In this document: positions 7,901 through 15,982 of the stretch, piece by piece
How positions within the stretch are numbered: position 1 is the stretch's first letter
How the letters are laid out: every line of letters begins with the position of its first letter
Origin: Corallococcus silvisoli
GTDB lineage: Bacteria; Myxococcota; Myxococcia; Myxococcales; Myxococcaceae
Assembly: GCF_009909145.1 (NCBI RefSeq)
Contig: NZ_JAAAPJ010000005.1
Location: 272,470 to 336,469, forward strand
Reading direction: 5' to 3'
Length of the DNA stretch: 64,000 bases
Notes under the pieces: generated by a model
Database searches by the model: none
What the model was told of the DNA's origin: nothing
The model's input: only the letters and a program-made list of their open reading frames with translations
Translations under genes and position numbers: made by a program

Positions 7901-10309
7901 CACGGTGCGGGCATGCAGGTTCGGGAACTCCGCCCCGAGCTTGCCCACCAGCGCCGCCATCACCCCCCCGCCGAGATCCAACGGGCCGCTGCCCATGAAA
8001 GTGCGCAGGCCCCGGGTGAAGTGCAGCAGCGCGAAGGACTCCGTCCGGCTGCGCTTCAAGAGCGTCTGCAACAAGCCGATCCGGCCGAACGTCTCCATCT
8101 TCCCAGGCGTGTCCCCGGCATCCTCCCGAGGCGCGGTCCGAAGGTCGGAGAGATCGATGATTCCCGCGAGCGGCCCGCGGCGGGCGTTGATCTCCTCCCC
8201 CAGTCGGACACCGGCCTCGTGGCGGTCGAAGTCGAGCAGCGCATCCACACCGGGAGCCGGACTCCCGCAGTTCGCGATGAGGAACATCCGGGTGTTTCGA
8301 AGGGACGCGAACACCTCTCGTGTCAGCGCAAGGGTCTCCTCGTTGACCAGCACGACCAGGGTGCCCTCCAACGACAGCGCCTCCGGAGCCCCCTGCCCTT
8401 CCACGGCACGCCACCCCTTCTCGAGCAGGAGCGCGTTCTCGGGGAGCAACGTCACCTGGGGCAGCTCCTCGGGGAGCTCCGGTGCGATGGACACCGGTTC
8501 CGGGGCAGACACGGCCGGCAGCGATCCCCGGACGACAGGGGCCTGGATCCAGCAGCGCTCGCGGTCGAACGGATAGGGAGGCAACGGGACGCACCGGTAG
8601 ACCCCTTCCGGGAACAGGGCGGACCGCGCCAGGTCCACGCCAAGCACATACAGTTCGGCCGAGGCCTTGAGCGTGTCTCGCCAGACGGAGCCCGGCGTGC
8701 CCAGGTCGAGGTCGCGGAGCAGCCGTCCGTTCATTTCGCTCAGCAGGCCCCTGGAGGAAGCCGAGAGCCTGCCCGGACCGACGGGGCTCGCCTCCTGCCG
8801 TGCGGCGGGAGTGTCCCGGTACTGCGTCAGGAGGGCGATCAACTCCTGGAGGTCCGAGGCCACGAAGGCCGCGCGCCGCTCCAGCGCTCCGCGACCGCGC
8901 GCCAGGGTGAAGGCGACATCTCCCGGATGAGGCGCTTCGCCGTCCGCCAACGAGCGTCCCAGGGACGCGAGGAGCTCCGAGGCGATCCGCGCCAGCGCCG
9001 CATCGCTCCGCGCGGACAGGACGAACAGGTACGAGGGGCGCTCTGGCGCGGCCGCGCGAGGCAGGGCAGGCGGTGCCTCCTCCAACACGACGTAGCAGTC
9101 CGTGCCGCTCGGACTGAAGGCGCTGATGGCGGCCCGTCGCGGCGTCCCTTCCAGCCCCACCCAGGGGCAGGGCTTCGTGTCGACCCGGAAGGGCGTCCGC
9201 GCGAACCGGTCGGGATGCCCCTCCGCGAGTGAGTGGAGTGACGGCGGGAGCTGCTGGTGCTCGAAGGCGAGGAGGATCTTGAGGAGCCCCGCCATGCCCG
9301 CGGCCGGGCCGGCATGGCCCACGTTGCCCTCGGCCGAACCGATGGCGCAGAAGCCCGTGCGCGGCGTGCGCTCCTGGAAGACCCGCGCGAGGGCCGTGAG
9401 CTCCACTTCATCCTCGCGGCGGGCGCCGCTGCCGTGCGCCTCCACGTAGGAGAACGTCTCGGGTTCGATGCCGGCTTGCAGGTGGACCGCGCGGATGAGG
9501 TCTGCGCGGCGGCGCGCGTCGTCGGAAGCAGGCGCGCCCGGAAGCCGCCCGCTCTGGACGCTGTCACTGCCTCGGATGACGCCGAGGATGCGGTCCCCGT
9601 CCGCGAGGGCCCGCTCCAGGGGCTTGAGGACCACCACGCCCACGCCCTCGGCGGGGATGATCCCCTCCGCCGCGCGGTGCATTCGCGCGGTGGCCATGAC
9701 GAAGGCCCCGCCCGCCAGCGCCCACTCCAGGGAGCCTGCCCACAACTGCTGGCAGGCCAGATGGATGGCCACCAGTGACGACGCACACGCCGCGTCCACC
9801 ACCAGGCCCGGCCCCTGGATGCCCAGCAGCCGGGACACCCGGGACAGGAGCAGAGAGGCATCGCTTCCCGTCAGGCGTTGGGAGCCCTCGTCCTGGATGC
9901 CGTCCCCGTAGTCCGACGGCCGGAGTCCCATGAACACACCCGCCCTGCGCCCCTCCCCCAAGGCGGGCAAGGCGGCTGATTCCAGGGCCAGCCAGCAGTG
10001 CTCCAACACCAGGCGCTGCTGGGGATCCATCCGCGCCGCGTCCCGAGCGGACAGTCCGAAGAAGGCCGGGTCGAAAGCCTCGACCCCGTCGACAAACCCA
10101 CCCCGAAGCACGGAAGGGCTGTCAGTCAGCGCATCCAGCGTCCAGCGGTCCTGGGGAATCCCAGTCACCGAATCCACGCCCTGACACAGGTTGTTCCAGA
10201 AGGACTCCAGGTCTCGCGCCCCCGGAAAGCGCCCTGACATTCCGACGATGGCAATCGGACTGCGGGGGCCCCCGTTCACTCCACGCAGCGTGTTGTCAGC
10301 CTTCCCCAC
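5000..10309 (-). CDS. Trans-AT polyketide synthase, KS-KR-ACP-KS
   Basis: 1769 residues with no AT domain. Order: KS1 (about 18-425; Cys175, HGSGA, and a GH motif), a KS-to-AT-type linker ending FDRERCWI, KR (structural half about 600-830; catalytic half from VYVITGGVRGIG near 862; Lys in EPKVEG, Ser in FSSVSS, Tyr/Asn in DYSAAN), ACP (phosphopantetheine Ser in GLDSI near 1202), and KS2 (about 1295-1705; DTACSSS, HGTGT, VKSNFGH). It ends about 60 residues after KS2 with no further ACP or thioesterase. KS1 lacks about 19 residues and has Glu327 for the usual catalytic Lys. I chose GTG 10309 because AAAGAGGA precedes it closely; an in-frame TTG lies 27 bp upstream. It converges on the P450 with a 25-bp gap. 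The product is unknown. Confidence 0.93.
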   Translation of the reverse strand: MGKADNTLRGVNGGPRSPIAIVGMSGRFPGARDLESFWNNLCQGVDSVTGIPQDRWTLDALTDSPSVLRGGFVDGVEAFDPAFFGLSARDAARMDPQQRLVLEHCWLALESAALPALGEGRRAGVFMGLRPSDYGDGIQDEGSQRLTGSDASLLLSRVSRLLGIQGPGLVVDAACASSLVAIHLACQQLWAGSLEWALAGGAFVMATARMHRAAEGIIPAEGVGVVVLKPLERALADGDRILGVIRGSDSVQSGRLPGAPASDDARRRADLIRAVHLQAGIEPETFSYVEAHGSGARREDEVELTALARVFQERTPRTGFCAIGSAEGNVGHAGPAAGMAGLLKILLAFEHQQLPPSLHSLAEGHPDRFARTPFRVDTKPCPWVGLEGTPRRAAISAFSPSGTDCYVVLEEAPPALPRAAAPERPSYLFVLSARSDAALARIASELLASLGRSLADGEAPHPGDVAFTLARGRGALERRAAFVASDLQELIALLTQYRDTPAARQEASPVGPGRLSASSRGLLSEMNGRLLRDLDLGTPGSVWRDTLKASAELYVLGVDLARSALFPEGVYRCVPLPPYPFDRERCWIQAPVVRGSLPAVSAPEPVSIAPELPEELPQVTLLPENALLLEKGWRAVEGQGAPEALSLEGTLVVLVNEETLALTREVFASLRNTRMFLIANCGSPAPGVDALLDFDRHEAGVRLGEEINARRGPLAGIIDLSDLRTAPREDAGDTPGKMETFGRIGLLQTLLKRSRTESFALLHFTRGLRTFMGSGPLDLGGGVMAALVGKLGAEFPNLHARTVDLERVPADVSAWESLLRQEHGERDSGGEVLHRKGRRYVPQLHTLLGTPGPAPRMAADKVYVITGGVRGIGLEVAQHLVAHGARRLVLMGLQPLPPQEQWDALLADPGCAPALRERLTPLWALKARGVRLRVHCGALTDSAALVSLFNEVRASLGPIAGCIHSAGAVFFTPPAFTSKPLGQWLKVLEPKVEGLLTLEHALAADALEFFAVFSSVSSLVPSLAVGILDYSAANAFMNLWVEHRRAKGHVSHQSIVWPNWKDVGMGEVKSPAYQSLGLMAHSTSDGLSLLDATMASSRAVLLPAVVEPSLFAPDALLRTPHRPQPARDVARTSPPVEALSPVEPSSLVAPPAPVAPAPCFSTDAELRAFTVRWLRQLFARELQLPQERINPEADFEQLGLDSILVIEVVTHLDEWLGVKLDPSLPLLYRTLTTLAGQLVDAYPEAVLAAHEKAMPPVARPLEVRTLARTPEPPAPPPPSPISPVTETPTAPGALEPIAVIGMACHFPGSPDLDAYWRVLREGRDLITEVPASRWRIADFHAPTHQPGRSISRWGGFIEGIELFDPDYFHISREDAPCIDPLMRQFLEASVQCLRHAGYAPREVSGRRVGVFVGSRMSGYAERMPAPTRNGVIGSGQNFIAAHVSHFLDLKGPGLVVDTACSSSLVAIHLACQSLRSGESELAMAGGVDILLDEAVYLTLSESRALSRDGRCKTFDERADGFVPGEGAGAVLLKPLSRALADGDRIYGVIDATAVNNDGHTMGVTTPNPAGQRAVIEEALRLGGVDPRTLGYVEAHGTGTMLGDPIELKALTEVLTPAGVAPGSCAVGTVKSNFGHLLSAAGVAGFIKVVLSLMHRELPPTLHCATPNPRFHFESSPLFPNTTLRPWEPRFGVRRAGLSAFGFGGTNAHALVSEAPAGQQPLRAPLSPVDFTRQRYWLEAPSGRAPSTLASHAEPPSRRKLVALEFGATG

Positions 10310-10440
10310 AGAGTCCTCTTTTCCCGGAAATTTCAAGGCTGAGTGTACTCAACGACTCTGACGCAATGCCACATGGGAAGTGTCTGAAAGTCATCAGCGC
10401 TGGCTCACGACGGCCGTGCGCCGCCGCGTCGATGAGCCGA

Positions 10441-10668
10441 ATGGCCAGAAATCACGGGGGGTTGGCTTGCCTCGCGCCGCGGCTCGTGCGCCGCGTCGCG
10501 TTTCCACCCCGGGTGGACGCGGTGGGGCTCAGAACCCGGGGTCAGCTGTTCGCCACGGACCCACACGTCAACGGCGCCGCCCTGGTGAGGCAACACGGCC
10601 GGTCGCGCCTGATCTCCCTGCGCCGCGCAACCCTGAGGGTGGGGATGGCGCCCCCCTACGCTTCGTGA
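10441..10668 (+). pseudogene. Decayed N-terminal fragment of a beta-lactamase-like serine hydrolase
   Basis: The frame starting at ATG 10441 parallels the N-terminus of the intact hydrolase at 10759. Compare LACLAPRLVRRVAFPPR with LACLGLWVSLGVALPAR, then FATDPHVNGAALVRQHGR with FVADTHFNGVVLVGQGSR, at nearly identical spacing (36 versus 35 codons to the shared Phe). The signal peptide has picked up charged residues, and similarity stops about 60 codons in, well before any SxxK motif; the frame then ends at 10668. This reads as a remnant of a partial tandem duplication. It fills most of the gap between the PKS start and the hydrolase genes; nothing else is evident there. Confidence 0.6.
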
Positions 10669-10758
10669 GGCATTGGCGTCCATGCAATCCGGGAGCGCCT
10701 CCCGCGTACCTTGGGCGCTGAGCGCCCTGGGACTGGACCCACCGCGCAGAGGAGCCTC

Positions 10759-11850
10759 ATGTCCGTGAGCCACTTCAAACTCGCCTGCCTGGGGCTGTGG
10801 GTCAGCCTCGGCGTCGCGCTTCCAGCGCGGGCTGACGAGGGGATCGGGAAACGGGTCCGGCGGTTCGTCGCGGACACCCACTTCAACGGCGTCGTCCTGG
10901 TGGGGCAGGGCTCGCGCGCGGAGTACGTGGAGGCGTTTGGCGTCGGAGACGCCGCCGCGAAGCAACCCATCACCCGGAACAGCCGATTCTTCATGGGCTC
11001 GGTGAGCAAGTGGCTCACCTCCATCATCGCGCTGCGGCTGGTGGATGAAGGAAAGCTGGCGCTCGACACGCCGCTCCTCACCTACCTTCCGGAGTACCGC
11101 GCGGACACGGGGAAGCAGCTCACCCTGCGCCATCTGATGAGCCACGGCAGCGGCCTGCCCAATGGCCTCATGGACGCGTACAAGAAGGATCCGGGCATCG
11201 AGAAGGAAACGCGTCCCCAGGCTGAAGCCGTGGCGCTCTACGCGAGCGGAGACCTCGTGTCCGCCCCTGGAGAGCGCTTTGATTACAACCTCTCGAACTG
11301 GATTCTCGTGCAGGCGGTCCTGGAGCGCGTCTCCGGACAGTCCTATGCGCGGCTCGCCCAGCGGCTCGTCTTCAAGCCACTGCGCATGGCTGACAGCGGC
11401 ATCGCCGCGGGTGAAGCCGGAACGATTCCAAACCTGGCCCTGGGCTACCGGTCACTGGAGTCGAAGGTGGAGCGGCGCGTCTACACGCTGCCGAACTACC
11501 TCGTCGCGGGCGGAGGCTTCTACAGCACCGCCGACGACATGCTGCGCCTGAACCATGGGGTTCTCGCAGGGCAGCTGCTGTCCCCCGCGTCCAAGAAGGC
11601 CCTGTTCACCATCGAGCGGCCCGAGTCGTCCTACGCCCTGGGTGGACGGGTCCGGCGCATCGGCACGGAGGGAAAGGATGCACAGGACCTCGCATCGAAT
11701 GATGGGACGTGCGGCGCCTATCGCACCCTCTCCTGGCGAGGCCTCGGGGACGGTCGCACGGTCGTGATCCTGAGCAGCCTGCGTCCTGATGACGAAAAGC
11801 TCTTCGCGTTCGCGGAATCCCTCCTGAGCCCCCCAAACAGCAAGAGATGA
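10759..11850 (+). CDS. Secreted beta-lactamase-family serine hydrolase (first of two)
   Basis: 363 residues with a Sec signal peptide (hydrophobic run LACLGLWVSLGVALPARA, about 8-25), so exported. It belongs to the class C beta-lactamase/DD-peptidase-like fold (Beta-lactamase family): SVSK at 81-84 supplies the nucleophile Ser and general base. The second motif, normally YxN, reads FDYNLSN, so the strict third position is Leu. Members hydrolyse beta-lactams, peptidoglycan peptides or esters; the substrate cannot be read here. ATG 10759 follows AGAGGAGCC. Its stop overlaps the next gene's start (ATGA), implying translational coupling. Confidence 0.85.
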   Translation: MSVSHFKLACLGLWVSLGVALPARADEGIGKRVRRFVADTHFNGVVLVGQGSRAEYVEAFGVGDAAAKQPITRNSRFFMGSVSKWLTSIIALRLVDEGKLALDTPLLTYLPEYRADTGKQLTLRHLMSHGSGLPNGLMDAYKKDPGIEKETRPQAEAVALYASGDLVSAPGERFDYNLSNWILVQAVLERVSGQSYARLAQRLVFKPLRMADSGIAAGEAGTIPNLALGYRSLESKVERRVYTLPNYLVAGGGFYSTADDMLRLNHGVLAGQLLSPASKKALFTIERPESSYALGGRVRRIGTEGKDAQDLASNDGTCGAYRTLSWRGLGDGRTVVILSSLRPDDEKLFAFAESLLSPPNSKR

Positions 11851-13238
11851 CCATGCCCTTCCGACGATGCCTCTTCCTCCTGGCGCTGGTATGTGGGTCC
11901 CTGGCGCTTGCCGCACCGGACCCGGTGGACGCGTACGTGCGGGCGGAGATGGCGCGCAATCACATCCCCGCCGCGGCGGTCGCGGTCGTTCGCGACGGCA
12001 AGGTGATCAAGCAGCAGGCCTACGGGACGGCGAACCTGGAATGGAACGCCCCCGCGACGCCCCGTTCGTCGTTCCAGCTTGCCTCAGGCACCAAGATGTT
12101 CACCGCGGTGCTCCTGATGGACCTCGTGGGCCAGGGAAGGATCCGCCTCGACGATCCGATCTCCCAATACATCACGGACATCCCACCGGCCTGGAGCCGG
12201 ATCACCGTCCGCCAGCTGGCCAGTCACACGTCTGGCATGAAGCCGGGGCCCCCGAACGCGGACATCTCGGATGTCGCCGCGGCGGTCGAAGCGGAGAAGC
12301 AACGCCCGCTCGTCTCCGCGCCGGGTGAAAAGGCCGCCTACGGCTCCGAGGACTTCACCCTCCTGATCCACATCCTGGAGAAGGCCAGCGGCGTTCCGTA
12401 CCGGCAGCTCCTCCGCGAGCGCATCACCGCGCCCCTCGGCATGTCCAACACCGGCTTCGACTCCGCCGCCAATGACGTGGAGCACATCGTCTTGACCAGT
12501 GACGTCATGCCCGGCCGGGTCGCGACCTACCAGTGGAAGGACGACCACCAGCAGCAATACTGGTTCGTGTATCCCTCTTTCACGATCGCGGCGGGAGGCC
12601 TGTTCTCCAGCATCACGGACATGTCCAGGTTCATGAGCGCGCTGATGACCGGCAAGCTGCTGAACGCGGAGCTGCGCACCGCCATGTTCACGCCCGCCAC
12701 GCTCAACGACGGCACTCACGGGAAATTCGGCATCGCCTGGGCCGTGGGACGCTTTCAGGGCCGAACCGAGGTCGCGCACAGTGGGGGTCCGGCGCTGTCG
12801 GACACGGTCTACTACCCAGACGACAAGCTGGCCGTGGTCGTGCTGACGAACCAGCGGAACCTGTCCACGACGCTGGCGCATGGCGTGGCCCGCCTCTACC
12901 TGCCGCCCCCCTCCTTCTTGAACGACCCTGGCGTCACCGACTCCGAGCCGGCGCGGACCGAGAGGGTGAAGAGGGTGTTGGTGTCCCTGGCCCAGGGGAG
13001 CGCCGCCGCCAGCGACTTCTCCTCCCCCGCGAAGGAGGACCTCGCCGGCCTGAATCAGTGGATGCCGCTGGAGGTCAGTGGAATGCCCGCGCTGAGCCGC
13101 CTCGTCCTGCTGAGTGACTCCGCGGACCACCGGGCGCGGACCTACCGTGCCGTGTATGGCAAGGATCAGACCCGGCGCTGGTCTGTCACCTTCGATCCTT
13201 CCGGGCTGATCTCGGAAGTGGACGTGACGGTCGAATAA
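11847..13238 (+). CDS. Secreted beta-lactamase-family serine hydrolase (second of two)
   Basis: 463 residues with a signal peptide (residues 1-23, ending LALAAP). Serine hydrolase fold with SGTK at 80-83; the second motif region is AAYGSEDF, not canonical YxN, and the third is AHSGG. About 100 residues follow the catalytic domain, a C-terminal extension often seen in serine hydrolases of the EstB/Pab87 type. Its ATG overlaps the stop of the preceding gene, so the two form one transcription unit; they are divergent paralogues rather than copies. A strong hairpin follows at 13260-13290. Whether it acts on beta-lactams, peptides or esters is open. Confidence 0.84.
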   Translation: MTMPFRRCLFLLALVCGSLALAAPDPVDAYVRAEMARNHIPAAAVAVVRDGKVIKQQAYGTANLEWNAPATPRSSFQLASGTKMFTAVLLMDLVGQGRIRLDDPISQYITDIPPAWSRITVRQLASHTSGMKPGPPNADISDVAAAVEAEKQRPLVSAPGEKAAYGSEDFTLLIHILEKASGVPYRQLLRERITAPLGMSNTGFDSAANDVEHIVLTSDVMPGRVATYQWKDDHQQQYWFVYPSFTIAAGGLFSSITDMSRFMSALMTGKLLNAELRTAMFTPATLNDGTHGKFGIAWAVGRFQGRTEVAHSGGPALSDTVYYPDDKLAVVVLTNQRNLSTTLAHGVARLYLPPPSFLNDPGVTDSEPARTERVKRVLVSLAQGSAAASDFSSPAKEDLAGLNQWMPLEVSGMPALSRLVLLSDSADHRARTYRAVYGKDQTRRWSVTFDPSGLISEVDVTVE

Positions 13239-13259
13239 GGGCCGACACGCTTCAGCCAC

Positions 13260-13290
13260 GGATGGGCGGCGCGACCCACGCCGCCCATCC
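13260..13290. terminator. Bidirectional hairpin terminator
   Basis: A perfect 12-bp inverted repeat, GGATGGGCGGCG and its complement, encloses a 7-nt loop. It lies in the 61-bp gap between two converging genes (stops at 13238 and 13300), so it can serve both. No long T-tract follows, as is usual in GC-rich genomes. Confidence 0.7.
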
Positions 13291-13299
13291 TGAGTGGGC

Positions 13300-13815
13300 C
13301 TACAGCCGGACCTGGAGCTCGTAGCGGCGGTTCTTCGCCTTCTTCGCCTCGGTGTTGTCCGGCTTCACCAGGGGGCGCTCGGAGCCGAAGCCCACGGCGG
13401 TGATCTCTCCACGGGGGATGCCCCGAGCGACCAGCTCCTTGACGATGGCCTCCGCGCGCTGCTCGCTGAGCGACTTGTTCTTCGCGGCGTCGCCCGTCGA
13501 GTCGGTGTGACCGGAGACCTCGAACTTGTAGCCACTCACCCCGGCGGCGACGAGCTGCTTCTTGGCGTCGATGAGGACGTTGGTGAGCTTCTTGAGCTTC
13601 GCGTCGCAGCCGGGGGCCAGCTCCGCGGTGCCCGTCTTGAAGCTGCACTGGTTCTTGCGGCCCTCATCCGTCAGCTTCGTGTTGACGCGCTTCTCGACGG
13701 TGGACTTGCTGGCGTCGCCCGCGGCCTTCTTGATGGAATCGAAGGGGCTTTGCGCGGCGGCCACACCCGGAACGGCCAGCAGCGACACGGCGATGCAGAA
13801 CGCCTTGAGCTTCAT
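13300..13815 (-). CDS. Secreted OmpA-domain protein
   Basis: 171 residues. Signal peptide residues 1-21 (AVPGVAAAQ cleavage region), a short Lys-rich spacer, then an OmpA-like peptidoglycan-binding domain: FEVSGHTDSTG, the loop SLSEQRAEAIVKEL, and the closing NRRYELQV. Such domains bind diaminopimelate in the cell wall, so this is a periplasmic or outer-membrane-associated wall linker; no beta-barrel is present. ATG 13815 is preceded by CGAGGAGTCC. The frame extends further upstream but only this start gives a signal peptide. It is divergent from a second OmpA-domain gene. Confidence 0.87.
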   Translation of the reverse strand: MKLKAFCIAVSLLAVPGVAAAQSPFDSIKKAAGDASKSTVEKRVNTKLTDEGRKNQCSFKTGTAELAPGCDAKLKKLTNVLIDAKKQLVAAGVSGYKFEVSGHTDSTGDAAKNKSLSEQRAEAIVKELVARGIPRGEITAVGFGSERPLVKPDNTEAKKAKNRRYELQVRL

Positions 13816-14106
13816 ACGTGGGACTCCTCGGGCTCCAGTGGAGGAAGGGAGCCGAGCCCCAAGGCTGCCGAGGGCGGCGCGTCCCGTCCAGCGCCAAGTC
13901 CCGGCGGTGTTGGACGCCTGCCTCCTCTTCTCGCGCACTCCCGGCGAACCTCGGGCGTCGCACGCGACCGTGGCGTGCGCGAACACCGGCTGCCCTCGCT
14001 GGAACATTGCACCCCCAGACACCTGCACGCACCCGGGTCGCCTTGAGGCGCACCCGGGGGATGTCCGTAGCGTGGCCTCGGTCCATTCCACCCCGGAGGT
14101 CGCGAC

Positions 14107-14982
14107 ATGGAGACGGAACGCGGAAGAGCCTGGGTGCCCTGGTTGGTGACGGCGCTGGTCACGGTGCTGGCGGGCATGGTGCTGTATCTGTCGCATCGCA
14201 GCTCGAACATCGCGGACGCCGCCGCCGCGGCGGCGACCACCCGGGCCAACGAGGCCGAGGCCGCGAAGCGGTCGCTCGAGTCGAAGCTGTCCGCGCTGGA
14301 GCTGGAGCGCACGAAGCTGACCGCCGAGAAGGAGCAGCTCAACACCGAGAAGGATCAGCTCAACCAGACGGTGCAGGAGCAGGAAGCGGAGCTGACCCGG
14401 CTCAAGGCCACCTACGAGGACCTGCAGGACAAGATGAAGAAGGAGATCGCCGAGGGTGCCATCCGCCTGACGCAGAACGGGGGCCGCATCCAGGTGGACC
14501 TCGTCGACAAGGTCCTCTTCGATTCAGGCGACGCCAGCATCAGCGCGCGCGGCCAGGAGGTCCTCACCCGGCTGGGCGGCGTGCTGTCCAAGGTGGATGA
14601 CAAGCTCATCCAGGTGTCGGGACACACCGACGACTCACCGCCCTCGCAGAAGCTCCAGGCCACCTTCCCCACCAACTGGGAGCTGTCCGTCGCGCGCGCG
14701 GTCAACGTGGTGCGCTTCCTCCAGGACAAGGGAGGCGTGCCGGCGAAGCGCATGCTCGCGGCGGGCTACGGCGACACGCGGCCCCTGACGGCCAATGCCT
14801 CGCCGCAGGGTCGCGCTCGCAACCGTCGCATCGAGCTGTTGTTGATTCCGGAGCTGGCTGCCCGGCGCAACCCCGCCATCGCGAAGGCCGCCCCTGCGAA
14901 GGCCACCCCGGCCAAGGCCGCCCCCGTGAAGGCCGTCCCCGCGAAGGCCGTCATCGTGAAGAAGCCCCAGCGCGGCAAGTAG
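14107..14982 (+). CDS. Membrane-anchored coiled-coil OmpA-domain protein
   Basis: 291 residues: one N-terminal membrane segment (about 10-27), a coiled coil (about 35-115) rich in Glu, Lys and Leu, then an OmpA/MotB-type peptidoglycan-binding domain (about 118-255; VSGHTDDSPP, LSVARAVNVVRFL, AAGYGDTRPL, NRRIELLL). A low-complexity basic tail of repeated KAxPAKA units follows to the end. The layout matches inner-membrane proteins that reach to the wall, like stator-type or envelope spacer proteins; no proton-channel Asp is visible in the short membrane segment, so a flagellar-type MotB is unlikely. The ATG follows GGAGG at a good distance. Confidence 0.86.
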   Translation: METERGRAWVPWLVTALVTVLAGMVLYLSHRSSNIADAAAAAATTRANEAEAAKRSLESKLSALELERTKLTAEKEQLNTEKDQLNQTVQEQEAELTRLKATYEDLQDKMKKEIAEGAIRLTQNGGRIQVDLVDKVLFDSGDASISARGQEVLTRLGGVLSKVDDKLIQVSGHTDDSPPSQKLQATFPTNWELSVARAVNVVRFLQDKGGVPAKRMLAAGYGDTRPLTANASPQGRARNRRIELLLIPELAARRNPAIAKAAPAKATPAKAAPVKAVPAKAVIVKKPQRGK

Positions 14983-15012
14983 GCGCGAGGAGATCTCGGA
15001 AGCGGTCGCCCT

Positions 15013-15037
15013 CCGGGCAGTGCTGCGCCCTGCCCGG
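15013..15037 (+). terminator. Hairpin terminator after OmpA-domain gene
   Basis: CCGGGCAG and CTGCCCGG form a perfect 8-bp stem around a 9-nt loop, just past the stop at 14982 and before the converging LysR gene ending at 15064. No T-tract is present. Confidence 0.5.
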
Positions 15038-15063
15038 GGAGCGGCTTCGTCAGGACCGGCGGG

Positions 15064-15975
15064 TCAGAGGGGCCCGGCGGTCGTGAACTCCGCCAGCACG
15101 GCTTGCACCTGCTGGCGAAGCCAGCCGTGCGCACGGTCGGGCTCATGTCGCCGGTGCCATGCGGCCACGATGGGCAGCGCGGGGACGCTCACGGGCATCG
15201 GCAGGGACTTGAGACGAAGCGCCTTGAGCGTGGCGGAGCACATCCGCTCAGGCACCGCCACGAGCAGGTCGGTCTCGCTGGCGAAGCGAAGCGCCGCGGC
15301 GCTCGTAGGAGCAGAGGCGGCGACCCGCCGCGAGAGCCCCTGTGCGGCGAGGACGTCGTCCACGGGGTCGCGGAGGCGCCCGCGCCGGGACACGATGACG
15401 TGCTCCGCGTCGGCATAGGCGCGCGCGGTGAGCTTCCGCCCCGCCAGGGCATGTCGCGCGTGCAGGGCCACGACGAGTCGATCCTGGCCCAGGACCTGAT
15501 GGGCGATGTCCCGGTGTGACGGCGTGGTCGCGCCGAGCTCGAGGTCCACGTTCCCCTGCCGCAGGTCGCTCGTGTCGGTGGGTGCCTCCGCCAGCAGCCG
15601 CAAGGTGACTCGCGGCGCCGCCTGGCGCATGCGCGCGAGAAGCCGCGCGCCGATGGCCGTGGCGATGGCGTCGTGACACTGGAGGGTGAACACACGCTCG
15701 AGCCGCGACAGGTCCAGCGCGTCGCGCTGGGCGAGCACCGCCTGGGTGCGCAGCACGATGGCATGCACCTCGTCGCGTACCGCCAGCGCGTAAGGCGTCG
15801 GCGTCATGTCGCGCCCCGTCCGCACGAAGATCGCGTCGCCCGTGAGGTCTCGGATGCGGCCCAGCGTGCGGCTCATGGCAGGCGACGTGACGTGCATCCG
15901 CCGGGCCGCGCCGCCGACGCTGCCCTCTTCGAGCAGCGCGTCCAAGGCCAGGAGCAGGTTCAGGTCCAGTTGCAT
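15064..15975 (-). CDS. LysR-family transcriptional regulator
   Basis: 303 residues. The N-terminal winged helix-turn-helix is about residues 4-62 (LNLLLALDALLEEGSVGGAA, then TSPAMSRTLGRIRDLTGD), followed by a periplasmic-binding-like effector domain. It resembles the NodD/SyrM-like branch of LysR proteins (MQLDLNLL opening). Met at 15975 was chosen for its family-typical opening; no clear ribosome site precedes it. It is divergent from the 16081/16990 gene pair with a 105-bp gap containing an inverted repeat, the classical arrangement for a LysR protein controlling its neighbour. The effector is unknown. Confidence 0.9.
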   Translation of the reverse strand: MQLDLNLLLALDALLEEGSVGGAARRMHVTSPAMSRTLGRIRDLTGDAIFVRTGRDMTPTPYALAVRDEVHAIVLRTQAVLAQRDALDLSRLERVFTLQCHDAIATAIGARLLARMRQAAPRVTLRLLAEAPTDTSDLRQGNVDLELGATTPSHRDIAHQVLGQDRLVVALHARHALAGRKLTARAYADAEHVIVSRRGRLRDPVDDVLAAQGLSRRVAASAPTSAAALRFASETDLLVAVPERMCSATLKALRLKSLPMPVSVPALPIVAAWHRRHEPDRAHGWLRQQVQAVLAEFTTAGPL

Positions 15976-15982
15976 GGAGGTA

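Noticed and set aside
6395..9232. A 945-codon plus-strand frame across the PKS
   Set aside because: It is an Arg/Gly/His-rich shadow of the minus-strand synthase, which has unambiguous KS, KR and ACP motifs.
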